From positions 37,191,757-37,255,756 of the forward strand of contig CM019217.1 of the NCBI GenBank assembly GCA_009741485.1: a DNA stretch of 64,000 nt, written 5' to 3'. Below the pieces are notes generated by a model, which was not told the DNA's origin, did no database searches, and worked only from the letters and a program-made list of their open reading frames with translations. Positions 38,745-52,500 of this stretch are shown here, one piece after another. The first letter of the stretch is position 1; the number at the start of each line of letters is the position of its first letter. The stretch comes from Malurus cyaneus samueli. Lineage: Eukaryota; Chordata; Aves; Passeriformes; Maluridae. The position numbers and the translations under genes were made by a program.

Positions 38745-39011
38745 CATCATATGAGATAGGACAAAGGTGAATGGCTTTAAACCAAAAGAAGGGATACTTA
38801 GATTACATATTAGGAAGGAATTCTTCACTCAGACAGTACTGGGACAATGAAACAAGTTGTCCAGAGAAGCTGTGGATGTCCATCCCTGGAATCGATCAGG
38901 TCAGGCTGGATGGGGCCCCAGGCAATCTGATCTAATGTGTAACACCCCTGATCAGGGGTTTGGAACTAGATGATCTTTAAGGTGTCCTCCAAACCAAACC
39001 ATTCTATGATG
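38745..39011 (+). mobile_element. CR1 LINE 3'-end fragment
   Basis: In plus orientation, GATAGGACAAAGGTGAATGGC, then AGGAAGGAATTCTTCACTC, GAAGCTGTGGATGTCCATCC, CAGGCTGGATGGGGC and GGAACTAGATGATCTTTAAGG follow the CR1 RT terminus and 3' UTR in order. It ends CCATTCTATGATGACG at about 39011, the typical CR1 terminus. Heavily 5'-truncated, diverged and non-coding. Confidence 0.93.
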
Positions 39012-42000
39012 ACGCTATAATATAACCATCAAAAAAGAGCTGTTACCATCCCAAATTTTAAAAGAGATTAAAAAAATTATTTTAAAAATGGTCAGTTAGA
39101 GATCATTTATACATTGATAATGAACCATAATAACATAATTTCTTTTTATTCAGAAGATAACCCATATATTCTGAACTTTTTCAGTAGTTATCTTTTCTTC
39201 CCCAAGTTCATGTCACAATATCATAACTGTCAATTAATGATCCAAGAAAAAATATCTAATAAAAATATAGAAATTGAGTCCTCTGCATACCATCTCAAAG
39301 CGTTGCACAATACGATGAATCTGTTATTGGCATAATATTCAGTTCTGTATGCCTTAACCAGTATTTTGCCAACAAGCTGACTTCAGCTGGGATATATTGG
39401 GCTCTTCCCAGTGGCTTAAGTGACTGTTGTAGAAGTTGTACATTTGTGTTAGTAAGGCTGGGAAAAAGATCAAGCACCGAATTTGTGTAGAATAGAATAG
39501 CACATCCTGCTATGTCCATTGATGACACTGTTGCTTAAGATATTAAACAGCCTTGTGATTATGGTAATGGACTTCCATTTCCTCCTTAAGAAGTTAAACA
39601 ACTTCTTCTTCCACTGTATTTACAATTGAAATATGTCACTGATTACTAGCAAGAGAGTCCAAATGATATTCTTAAACAGACTCAAGAGCTCTCTTGCACT
39701 GCACTGAAGAGTTGCTGAAGAACAGAGTGACATGAAACAGGTGGCAACACTGTCAGACATCTAACCCAGCTCCGACTCACAGTGCAGCTGAAGAGAAGAG
39801 CACACATCAAGCAGAGCTGATTCAATGTCAAGTGTCAAAGGAGAGTGAAAGCAGGAGATCTTATTTAAATGTTCAGCCCACAAATCACTGCTGCTTGGAG
39901 CACCGCCGCATGTGCTGTGCTGCTGACACCCTCACCCTAATTAGACTGGCTACTTCAGAATGTCAGCAGCTGTATCTGCTTCCTTCCTTTCCCCTCTCCA
40001 GTAAGAGTTTCTATTAATAGGAAGGTTTATGAAGGCATTATAGACATAAAACATTTGGCAAATCCATATTAAGTACTCCATGTCTTAGTAGGGCCCTAAG
40101 AAGTGCTTGTAAAACTAAAATCATAGCCACAGAAATCAACAATTGCTAAATTTATGGCAATATATATAGCCATAATCACGTCACACAAACACGGGAAGTG
40201 GCAATCCCTGAATTTGAAAAATAGTACAAAAGAACATCTGAAAAATGCACAGTATTATTACAGAGGTGATAAAAAGCAAGATATTTCTTAACCAGTGCTC
40301 TGTCAAATGAGAAGGTTGGAATAAGCAAGGATAAGTGAAGTCAGAATTTTTTCAAGAATTAGGAAAACATTTTAAAGTGGTTAGCATGTATAAAGACAGA
40401 ATATTACTGGATAAATGCTACAATCATTTGAGTGATACTTTATGGAGATATATTTGGAGAGGAAAAGCTCTACGGGACAAATAGAAACCACAGAAAATAC
40501 TGACTAGGGAATAGTACTGTGGGAAAATATAGGAGAAATAAAACATAATATATTGAATGTGAACAGAATTACAAAACTAGCACTATATGCTGCAGATTGC
40601 ACACAGAAAGGTTCTACAGGCAGTTTTAGTGGGGCAATTAACTTTCTGATGTATTGATACAGAAAAACCCAGAATGTTGTATATTTGCTACTAATCTGTA
40701 TATCTGAATTACTGATAGAAAGAATGCCAAACAGCAAAAAAGTTACTCTGTAACACAAGAGTAATAAGCATGACCAAAATCAGAATGAATTAATACACAC
40801 TAGAAAAAAAAATCTGCAAAAGAATAGTCATTTTTATAAGTATATAAGGAGAGTTAATGAAAACAATGAAAAGTAGTTACTGTCAGCACATGAAGAAATG
40901 GTCCTTGAAGTATCAAAAGAAAAATAAGCCTAAATAAAAGCAAGCACATTTAGTGAGGCTAATTGGGTTGTTTTGCTGAAAGAAAGGCATGGGGGTCAGC
41001 ATCTTGGAAAGTGCTTACAAAAGACCTGAAGAGAGGCAGAGAGGGTAGTCTAATGAGTATTCTGTAGAAAGTCATAAATAACTTCAAAGCCATTGGAATG
41101 GAATCATTCAATGAGACCTTCCTTCCAACCCTATCATCCACAAATGAAAGCACTGAATTATGGAGGGTGCAACTATTAAGAAAAAAAGGGCTCTTCCAAG
41201 ACATGTGAAGTTGTCAGGAACATGAGGGAAAACAAAACATGGAAAAGAACAAAAACAGTGTATTACACAGGGTCAGACCTGGCTCTTTAGAGTACAGCAG
41301 CATGGCAAAATGACACGCAGTAACAGTAATCATGCAACTGTTTTCATTAATTGAATAAAGTAACAAGTTCTATTCAGAAATGAAAGTAAATATTGATTGA
41401 AAAACAAAATGACAATTCTTTTAATTGAATTATTGTAATTTTCACAGACAAATGTCTGTGACTAAAGCAAATAAGGCTTTGGTTAGGAGGTTAGCAGAAC
41501 TATTCTTCTGGCCTTAATTAATTTTCTGACAATGGTTGTATTTTGACTATGAATTTCAGGATCAGAGTTCAATCCAGGAGGCAGGTGACTAAAGAAGAAA
41601 ACACAATTTAATTATCTTTGAGGGTCTGGTCCACCCTCCTGCTCTTTTTGCTCCAACTCAAAATTAAGAATGAGGAAAATGGTGTCATGGACCCATAGTC
41701 ACCAAGACATCACATTATGTTTACCTGTATATGTCTTTTGAGGAAAGAGACACTATTTCATAGTCACAAATCTTGTCTTGTAGCTTTTTACACAGTATAG
41801 AGATCAAAAATCTTATGGGACATTCCATGCATCCTGTGCCATAAACGCTGGTTTTAATGAAAAAAAAAAGAAATTCAGGAACACTAAACCCATAAAAAAA
41901 AAGAAATTCTGAACTGTACCAAGAAAATTTAAGCTATGTAAGAATGATACAAAAGAACTTCAAGACCACTTACAAAATTAAAAGCCCCACACATTTTCTT

Positions 42001-43808
42001 GTACTGCTCACGCAGACAAAGAAATAGCAAGAACAAAAAGCCTAACTCTCTCTAGTTTAAATAACTTAAAAGCAAAGAATGGAAATAACCCTATAAAAAC
42101 TGCTGAGGCATTCAAGGCAATGTTCTAGCTAAAGAATATTTAAGGTTTTTCTTAGTTACATTTACCAACAGTCACAAACTTACATCTTGAAATCTGAAAC
42201 GAATCAGTTTGCCAATCAAGACAAACTTGATTGGATTTATCCACTTGGAGTGGGTTTATAAGGCTGAAGTGCATGAAATGACTGCATTGACAGAGCATGA
42301 ATCACAAAGAAACTGCATCTCTCAGTCTTAGGATGGCTATTACAGAATGTGCTGTCACTGCTATTTGAGCCTCACTTAGCAAACTTAGAGCACAGTAACT
42401 ACTTCAGCAGTGGAAATAATATAACCTCTCAGGGGTTTTGTTTGCTTGTTATTAATTACTTTCATGGTCCATACACTCCAAACATTTTCTATAATGCTAA
42501 GTCAGATCATAGAAAGATAATCACTTCCATAGATAACTTGAAACTAAAGGTTTATGTCACACCCAGCCCTTAGAATTTCAGCCATTTCTATAAGAGACAG
42601 CACTGCTCACAATGTAACTGGCTGGGAGACTATAATTACCCCCGAAAACATCTTAGAAGCACAACTAGAAATTTAAGTAATTACTACACAGATAATATTA
42701 GTAGCAATTTTCTTTTATTTCTCAAGTACTGATTTAACTTTTCAATAGAAACTTTTCAAGCCACAATTAAAACTCTTTTCAGAAAGTCAATTTGATATAT
42801 AGCAAAGAGCACTACAGAATTATCTGGTAAAAAAGATATATAATAAAATGAGTGTTTTTATGGACCTTAAATATCAGAAGTTGAAAAGTAATTTTTTTAA
42901 ACTGTCTTTGCAATGTCAAGGGATAACATTAGAATCTGCTTTCTAAAGGTCCCATTTATATAGTTTTACCAATGTCATAATTGTAATCCAGGCTTTGTTA
43001 CTATTCCTGTTCATCTCTCAGAGCTCCTCTGCTGGTCACGAAGCATCAGAAACTGGTTAATATTTTGAGAATCTTCCTACTTAGTGAGACAGATATTCAA
43101 TGCAAAACAACAGCAAATTTTAATTCCCGACCCTTATTGTGATATGATAATCATTCATTTATGATTCCTTGAATAATTAAAAAAGAACAAGAAAATAACA
43201 AGGACACCTGGTATTGAAAAAAATGTGGTGAGAAGAAAGATGATGCTCCAATTGAGAATGGTACTGTTTTCTCTTGCATTTTGAATAAAGTTAAGAGAGA
43301 TATTTCTAGATTTCTATGCTTGCATCAAAGCTCTACTGAAAAATGCAAAGATAATTTATCACTTTTTAAAAAAAAAATTCTGTCAGAATATGATTGTATA
43401 ATGGTTCTTGTTCTCTATAGAGTGTTATTCATTCTGATATTCATTTATATGGGTTTTTTTTATTCCACTGAGTAATCAATTAATGCATTTTCTAGTTTTC
43501 TAAACAAATGAGAATGTTTTCTATTTAGTCATTGAGATTGCAATTGAATACAAATGTTCTCTCAATTTTCAGAATTATAGTAAAATATTTGCATAAGGGT
43601 TTTTTTTTGTTTTGTTTTTTAATTATTAGTCTAACCTGATGTCAACAACACTAAATCTAGGTATCAGTTTTCAAGGATTCATCAAAGAAAGGGATGGGCA
43701 CCAAGGAATTTATCATGCTGGCAAGTTCAGCATCTTTCTGTTCTGCACAAAACCAATAAAAATTAATGTCTCCTTAAATTTGCTGGGAGTCAGTTATGTG
43801 TGCAACCG
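39012..43808. other. AT-rich unique sequence, no gene seen
   Basis: No gene or known transposon recognised. A perfect 9-bp inverted repeat with a 5-base loop (CCAATCAAG...CTTGATTGG) lies at 42212-42234. A moderately GC-richer stretch at about 39750-39990 has no identifiable exon. Confidence 0.5.
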
Positions 43809-44339
43809 TGTCACGGTTTAAACCCAGCTGGAAACCAAGCCCATGCAGCCGCTCACTCACTCCCCCCACTCAGCGGGATGGGGGAGAGGATCGAAGGTTA
43901 AGAGTGAGAAAACTCATGGGTTGAAATAAGAACGGTTCAACAGCTGAAAGAATGATAATGTAACAGTGCATGGTGATGATAGCAAATGACAATCAAAAAG
44001 AGAGAAATAAAACCCAAGACAATTATATAAATGAAAGACATTTGTTCCGCACCAACTGACCAAAGCTATAGGATATGCTATATGGTATGGACTATCCCTT
44101 CAGCCAGCTGGAGTCAGCTGCCCCAGCTGTGTCCCCTCCCAACTCCTGGTGCACCCCCAGTCTCCTCACTGGTGTGGTGGGGTGAGGACCAGAAATGGCC
44201 TTGATTCTTTGTAAGCTCTGCTCAGCAGTAACCAAAACATCCCTGTGTCATCAACACTGTTTCCAGCAGAAATCCAAAACACAGTCCCACACTAGCTACT
44301 AAGAAGACATTTAATTCTAGTCCAGAGGAAACCACCACA
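43809..44339 (+). mobile_element. Solo LTR of an avian endogenous retrovirus
   Basis: It starts TGTCACGGTTTAAACCCAGC and ends ACCACCACA. In between are GCAGCCGCTCACTCACTCC, CAGCGGGATGGGGGAGAG, GGGTTGAAATAAGAAC, the AATAAAACCC poly(A)-signal region, CAGCTGTGTCCCCTCCCAAC and AAACATCCCTGTGTCATC. I recognise this order from a short, common LTR family in bird genomes. The flanks (AACCG on the left, AGCTG on the right) do not form a 5-bp duplication, so either the sites have mutated or one end is slightly misplaced. No retroviral internal sequence follows. It is related in its first bases to the LTR at 24959 but not a copy of it. Confidence 0.88.
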
Positions 44340-47300
44340 AGCTGAAAAATATACTTTTCCAAACTAACTGAATTTATCTTCCTCTGTTTCCCTCTTACAA
44401 TCATACTGCTATACTATGACAAAGAATGAAACCACATTATCTATGGTAAAAATGTAAAAATTTTGATAAAACAACTGACTGGGCGGTGACACACTTGAAG
44501 TATAAGAGAAATATTCAATACAGCTGCATTCATGCATTTCTTTGGTACCTCTAAGCCATTCACACATAATTCATTCTGAAACCTGACATTTGCACAGACC
44601 CATCACAAACTGAATTCATACACCAGACATGAACAAAAATCCATTTATAAAAAGCAATATTGCTGACCCTGCACATCAAAAAGTAATTATTTATCTCTCT
44701 TTTCAATCACAGATATGGCAAAGAAGCATAACTTTCTGAAACAAACAAACAAAAACATGATTTCTATTTTCTTTACATTTGAAATACCATTTCAAGTGAA
44801 TGCTTTTTGTCTTTGTGGATCGTAGGTTTTGTTTGTTCCTCTCATTAAGCTAAAAACACAGATTCCCAAGTGAGGACAGAAAAATGTCTTTCCTTCTCTT
44901 CTATTTTACTTGAGCTCCTTCCCACAGAAGCATGCAGAAGCTTCCCACAAGCATACCAAATAGTAGAGCATTTCAAAGGCACTGCAAGAGCTGCCACAAC
45001 CAAATGTATTATCACTTCTGAGGAATATTCAGAAAAGAAGATTTCTATTGGGGCAGTGAAACAACAGTTAGCAGAATTTCTACCTCTGGTGCAGTTTGTA
45101 CTATGCATTGCCTTACTTGTTCCACTGCCTGTTTCAAAGTAAAGAAAGCTGCAGAACCAATATTGGTTCTTAATTTCCAAAAATAAACTAAAGCTGTACA
45201 GAAATAAGAAAACAGAACAGAACACAAAGAATAGCTTTTCCCACGTTCAACAGTTATTTTTCGAAAGAAGCTGGGCCTACTTCAGATTGATACAATTCCT
45301 CTATATATAGCTTTTTTTGAGGAGTGGATATGCCACTGCTGAATGGCTCTATGTAACCATTATGCTGTGTGAAATTTTCTAATTTGCCAAAACTAAGAAA
45401 AGGAATTTATTGTAATAATTACTTTAAAACAATGAAGAACAAAAACTCCATTTCTTTGTCCTTTTAAAAGATTATTTTTGGAGAGAATTGGATGAATACT
45501 AGAAATTCTAAATGGAAATTTTCTGCTTTCTTTTTCCAACATGATCAGCACTCAAAACAAAGACAAAAACTTGCTCAAAAGCTGCATGTTGTGTCTTTGG
45601 TATTGGACAAATGAATGATGGTAGAGAGGGACATCAAATATAAGATTAATATATTTGCCTTAACCTCTGGCAATGAATGTGGGTACAGAGCACTATTTCT
45701 TATATTCTGTATTTTTAATATGCATGAATATTTTAGTCTTTGTAGTGTCAGATGCCAGTGCCTCCACTCGACAGTCACTTAGTGAGGTATAAAGTATCAT
45801 ATCTAACTGTCAGCAAGACTTTAATTTGGGGTTGAGGGATGAATCATTCTTTTCTTACTCAGGCTTCTAAATCTTACGGTCAAGCAAATAGTTCAGCTTT
45901 CAGACATGCCCAGGAAAAAGTAACAGAGTAAAGCGTAAATTTGCGCTCTAAGTCAAAAGAATAGTTACAGATACATAAATTTCTAAGCTATCATGTAATG
46001 CAGTAAGTAAATAAAGCATTAGTTTTGGAACTCAAAACATATTCTTCTAAAATGTGTTTTTTTTCAATCAGCAACAAGCCCACATATTTTTCTTCTTGAT
46101 GCTTTAACCAGTCTGCTTACCTTTTTTCTTCTACTGAGACATCATAGTTGCCAACTCCTTTGTACTAATTACACTACATTAATATTATACTAATAGAATA
46201 GAACCTAATTCAAAGTAACATACTGAATAATGCCATTACATAATTTAAAGGATTTTTAAATTCATTTCAACCTTCTAGTATTTAAAATATTTAATGTCAT
46301 AACATCCAGTCTGGAAACATTGTCAAAATGAGTTTCCAGTGATGCCACTAGCAGTGAAGCATGAAGCACTCCTAGGTATCTGTGTCTAAATTTTCTGTCT
46401 GACTGTAACTATTCAAAAGAAAATTCACTTGTAATTGATAATTTTCATTTGCAGAATTGGAAAATGGGGCAAGTGCTACTCCAGTTCAGACGAAGGATAA
46501 AGGAAGGATAAGGAGATTTCAGTTTTCAAATCAAGAAGTAACTTTGAATGATCTTTTCTCCTGCTGATAACAGAGATGGCACCTTATATAGGCATGTACG
46601 TTGGATAAAGGTATATATGCTGGCGAGCAGGATTCACAGAGGATTGGGCTACATTTTGAAACTTGGACAATTCCTTACATTGTTACCACTAAAGAACTCT
46701 ACATACAGAGCACCCCATAAAAAGCAATGTTCAAAAGAAAATGCATAATGCAAGACCTTGCTTTTGGCTTTAAAAGTGAGAAGAATATCCTCCCTTGATT
46801 TCAGCTCATGAAAAACATGTTGAGGTTAGAATACTATGGATTACACATTTTAAATGAAGTATTTTGCTGCTGCATGTAATGACTTGAGAATGTTGTAAGA
46901 AGCATGTAGTAAGAAAAGAATTAAATGCAATGCTCCTTAGCACTAATTATCTTCTAATTTTTAGAATGTAATTATAGCAAGTGAGATTATACTACTCATA
47001 ATTACGTATTTTTTACCCAGAACAAATTTAAACCCAATGCTGCTCCTAAACTCTCCCATTATTTTCATTAATCTTTTCATATTCATTTCACACTTACACT
47101 TATCACACTGAATTGCTTTCTAGCTGTGAGCAGTGTACACTTCAGACATCAGGGCTTTTTTGCCTCTGTTGAGCTAGTAATTCAAAAATATCTAGCTAAT
47201 TTTTCAGTATATGTGGTGCAGGCCAGTGAGTCTCCAACCAAAAATTCTGTGGCAAACAAGGAATCTTAAAAATGTATAAACTGCACTTTAAATCTCTAGA

Positions 47301-49254
47301 GGAGTAGCTTTAAAATCATTCTGAAAAAAAGAAGCAACTTTGTGCATTGCTATTTGCAGAATAAAATTTCTGGAAGGAAAATTCAAAGTCCAAGCTTCCT
47401 GCTCTTCCCGTCAGCAGAGTTTGCAGATGTAGCTTATTGCTGCTGTGCATTACTTGTTTTCCAAGAGGTTGGTCAAAAAGCAAGGGCTGATAAACCTGGC
47501 AGGGAAACAAGAGGCTCAGGAGAGTCTTAGCAACATACCACAGATTGACTGCCACATATATGATGCTAATATATAAAATATAGATCCTATCTCAATTTCC
47601 AGCTGACAGCAGTGTGCAGTGCAGCAGCTGGAGGGCAGGATCACAGCTCTTGCTTCCAGCAGCAAAGAGGATGAAAGAAGATTATTTTGTATCATCCTAA
47701 TTCTTTCGGATTTTGATTTTTACCTTCAACATGTTCAGGAAAATACTAGGGAGAAAAACAGATGGGGTTGCAATTAATCGATGTGGAACTTTATAACAGA
47801 ATTTATTTGAGCATCATTACCTAAGGCCATGTCTAGCTTGCCTGTGGCAGCCTGCCACCGAGGGTAAGATTGCTTTACCAGACAGACCAGGAAGCAGTAA
47901 GGATGTCATGGAGAAAAACAGGAAAACACTGCCAGTATTCAGGGAGACTGAAGTTCAGGGAGACAAGTACTCCTGGGATTGGAACTCAGATGAGGCTGAG
48001 AGCCCAAGACCCCAAAATTCAGTCTGCCAGTAAGCTGGTATTTATACCCATTGAATATCTCACAGCACCCACCACTGATGACTAAATAGGCTTTAAACAC
48101 ATGATAACATTATAGAGCAGCTTAGTTTACAAGCCTCGAAGTACAAAACAACCCCAAACAAACACACTGAAAAAAGGAGAATCGTCATCTGTTAGTATTT
48201 TTATTTCTCTCTCCATCCAATCTACTACGTTTTAAAATTAGTATGACATGTGACTTTTTAAAATCAAATCAGAATTCATGACAGGCAGTGCACAATTGAA
48301 AGAAAAGGAATTCTTCTGTTTACAATCACTCCCAGTGCCAATGGGACAATTTTGTCACATGCTATCTTGTTAAGACAAAATCCTTGGCTAGACTCCATCC
48401 CTCTACTCAAACAAATACTTCAATTGCTGCAGTTTGTTCTGTTCATTTGTTCTGAAATATTATATGCAGCACGCAGTCTTAGAGTTTCAGGTAAAAGAAT
48501 TCTGTCCTGTTCCTCAGAGCTTTACGCTTGAGAAAGGCCCAACTGTTTGACAGGCTTCATAAACTTGTGCCTTTGAAAAAACCAAGTGTTTTACATACAG
48601 CTACTCTACTAATGTCAGATTACTGTTTGCTTTTACATGCAATTACCCTACTACTGCACTCTATACACACACCAAAAAACTCAGCACAGGCACCAATAAA
48701 TAGTATTTCTGTAGGCAGCTCTAAAATACACTTAGGGTGCGTATCAGCTGTCAGCAGTAATGTGATGCTGTCACAATTCTCCTGCTCTTTTCCATGCCAT
48801 GTTCTCTCCAGATGTCTCTACCAAACCTAATTGAATGTGTCCTGATTTAATTTAATCTGAGTTGCCCTCTATCAGTAACTTTCCTGCCCTGCTCAGACTC
48901 TCTATTGATCTGAAGGCCCAGGTGCACAACTGATTTCACATCGGGAGGTAAGCTGTAATGCTGGTTTCAGAGATCATGTGTTCCAGTCTTGACTAGAATG
49001 AAGTGTTTGTGAGACGGCAGAGGAAGGTTTTCTTAAAGGTTTGGACTTTTCCAAATCTTTAGCAATTTGGAAAAAATTGACACATGGATTAATAGGGAAC
49101 AGTCTTTCACACATGCAAACTGGATGTGTCGAATGCTGAATGCCTTCTTGATCTGGATAAGCAGAGGTGCTAGACACATGTAAATAAAGATAATTACAGA
49201 GCCAAAGTAATGCACTTCTCCATTCCATGTAGAGATGAAGAAAGGTGAATTGCT

Positions 49255-49526
49255 TAATTAATAAAATTAAATCAAACTGTTCAAAGTATTTTTATTTCCT
49301 TAAAATATATGATTAATATATAGAATGCCTTTTACCAAGGAATTTATAAATTAATTAAAAATATAATTGCATTTTTCCTTATAAAGGCATCGAGCTACAA
49401 TCTACAAATGAACACAAAATCAATTAATTAATTCTTACAAAAACAATATATCATTTTTAAAATGTAATTAATTCAACAATTCATTCAACAGTTGCTTTCC
49501 TTTTAAGACTGGGAATTGTTTAATTA
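49255..49526. promoter_or_regulatory. Cluster of TAATTA homeodomain-type sites
   Basis: Five exact TAATTA hexamers lie at 49255, 49352, 49425, 49465 and 49521, within 272 bp, one in a longer AATTAATTAATT context. TAATTA is the core bound by many homeodomain proteins. The density exceeds what I would expect even in AT-rich DNA (roughly 0.3-0.4 by chance). It may mark an enhancer or may just be low-complexity sequence. Confidence 0.2.
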
Positions 49527-52500
49527 ACCAAGACAGGTTCTGGGGTAAGAAAAAAAAAATAAACAAAATTCCACTAATACATCTTTCTGACACATTTGTT
49601 ATTTACCCAGTGGTATGCACCTTTCTATTGTCCATATAATAAATGTCTACTCTATCATAATTTTAATTTTAATGAATGTTTTAGGCCATTGTAAGTCTTT
49701 AATATGTTTACATATATATATAGCCATTGCAAGAGAAGACCACAGACTTGTCTTGTTTAAACAGACAAATTCAAGTTTATCGAAAGCAAAGCCCAAAACC
49801 TAAAAAAAAAAAACCAAGCTACATTCAAGTGTAGCTGTCTCAGTGAACTTTTTTTACCAGAAAATCAATAGAGAGCTGCAGGGAACACAGCAATTGAGGA
49901 ACAGCAGCTGAGCGTCAGTCAATTAAACAAGGACAGTGAGAAGCAGAGGAGGACAGCAGGCACCCTTTCCATGCTTAAGCTCAGTGTAATCATCTTGTGA
50001 AATGCTGTCCCCAGTAAGGGTTTGATAATCACACAAAACCTGTGAGTCATCTTCCCCTCCAGAATTCCCCAAGTACACAGTACAGTATTGGAACTGTTGA
50101 AACAATGGACTGTCTTCTGCCACTCTGGAAAAACAACAGCCCCTGACAAGAACTGAGAGACCAAAATACGGGAAATGAGTTTAGGACGCACATCAGTAAA
50201 GTCCTGACATTTTACAGGCTATGTGATGAGACAAAGAGAATATTAAAGTATTGACCTTTCCATTTAATTCTTCAGCATAATGACAAGATATGGGCTTTAT
50301 TATAAACTTCCAAATTATGCTTCTAACATTTCTTCCATATCTCTTTCTTTGTTACTTATATGCTTAACTTCTGCCTTGCTAACAAGTACAGCCACTTAAT
50401 AATCATGAACAGTCTAACTGAATTAACTGAGAATACAGAGATATAAATGCTTAAGTAGGTAGGTAGGTATTGAGGCTTTTCAACAGATTTACTGTTAAAC
50501 TAGCTACAATGTTAGGATACAACCTGAAGGAAACAAACTGCAGTAATTAAAAAATAGTCATGCAGTTAAGGCAAGAAAGAAGAGATGCTGTAAGGTAACA
50601 GCTTACTGGATTTTTTATTTTTATTTTCTATTTGCTGATTGCTATGAATTTAGTTTGGTCACAGCCACGTAAAAAATGTCTCTGTATATAGGGGACAAAG
50701 AGTGTCCTTGCAATAGGGATAATACATCTTCTGCAGTAATGGAGATACCCCAACAGTTTCCAGATCTGAAATAGCCAATAAAGGCCAATTCAGGTTTTGG
50801 GGAACTAAGGTTAGAAAAGAGGGAAGAGCTGCCAGACTGCTTTGGATGACTGTGCCAGAGATCCAGCAATTAATGGGCATTAACGGAAAAGCAGTGAATA
50901 ATCAAAGAGGAGGCTCTGAAGGGATGGAGGACATTGCAGAGTGGTGCAATGGGGACCAGAGATGGCTGAAGTGGAGATAAAGACTGCAGTGCAGGTGAAA
51001 TAAGAGCCAAGAGATGTGTCTTTGAGGAGTCCATCGAGACTGAGGACCTCAATAAATAATTTAAATGGTATAGTACTTTACTGAGTCACAGCACATATAA
51101 ACTTGCACCAGATCTTTCTAAAAAAAGGATAGGCACATACTTCAGATATAGGGAAAATACCACATAGGAGAAGTATATACTCCCAATATTACTATTTAAA
51201 CTCGAAATTTAGAATTCAAAGCTCTCTGCTGAGTGTTCAGCACAACCTTCTCAAATATCATAAACTGAAACCTCATTGTTTTTGTGCAATTCTGTTGAGT
51301 GTCTCAGCATATTGCCAAATAAAAGGTGTTTGCTTATATTTACATCTTCACCTCACTTCCTAAAGTTCAGCTTCTCATCTTCGTTGACTTCAGAGCTGCT
51401 AATATTTTAGACACTTTCCAAGAACCCTTACTGATGCTGTCAAGGAATGGAGAAAAAACACATGCAAACTGCAATTGTTTCTTCATAATCTGCATTCTCA
51501 CATCCATCCAGTTTTAACAAATTCATCATTATACAAAAGGTTAAAAACTGCCCCTGAAGAAGGCTGTACCTGATGACTTGTTTCCCTATAACATCAGTGC
51601 TCCACTCAATAGCTTGACTTATTATCTATCATTGTTTGCTAATATTCAAGTTGATACATTCAAACAAATGTCTTTTTCTTAATAATGTGGAAAATACTTA
51701 ATAAGGTGGATGAATAATATGGAAAAGGATCTGCCTGTGGTATATGTTCCTCAAATTTCATGTTTCCTATGCATTTCACTGTCTAAAATTAATTCTATAA
51801 CATATTCTTACTGGCATAAAACAACACAAAACCACAAAAATAGCTACATATGAATTAAGCTTTTCATTGAAAAAATCAAATCCCCTCCTTCCAGAAATTC
51901 TACATAGCTGTGAAATAAGCTAAAATTTAAGATCTATTCAAAATTCTATAATATCAAACCTGATCAAGTCTATGATGCAGTCATATAAAGACAGAGACAA
52001 GTTTGATGGAAAATTACAGAGGCATCTGGACAATGTACATTATTGCAAATGTTACTGCTCTGATCAACTGCTCTCAAAATACAGCTTTTCGGTATTTTTG
52101 TTTCACAGCTAACAGGTGTAGCTTTTCCCCACGCTTTAATTCATGATGATTGTAACTGATTCTAGTTACACTAAAATTAGTAATTGAAAATGAGCAAAAG
52201 TCCAGTGCATTTTACACTACTTCCATGACTTTTCAGCGTATACAACACATGACAGCAGCAAGTTCCATCTTTCTTGCGCTCACTTCCAAACTGAGTGAAC
52301 ATATAAGAAGTTCTCTGAACTTATAATAAATGTTACATGCTCTAAATGGAACATGCCAGATTACAGTATAGGCTTCAAGAGTTTCCAATGAAGTATACTA
52401 CTTCTTTTAATAAAATCACTTATAAATTCATGAGAAAGTCCCACAGCTTCCTAGTTTTATTCACAAGAGAAGTGAATTACATCAAGGACAATATATATGA

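Noticed and set aside
44340..44500. Retroviral internal region after the 43809 LTR
   Set aside because: No primer-binding site follows the LTR and no gag or pol similarity was seen. It is a solo LTR.
44845..45225. 126-codon minus-strand open frame
   Set aside because: Phe- and Ser-rich, overlapped by an equally long frame on the other strand, with no recognisable motif or promoter. It looks like chance.
46449..46560. Possible internal exon after TTTCATTTGCAG
   Set aside because: About 37 codons are open after the acceptor-like site, but no donor follows before the stop and no family is recognised.
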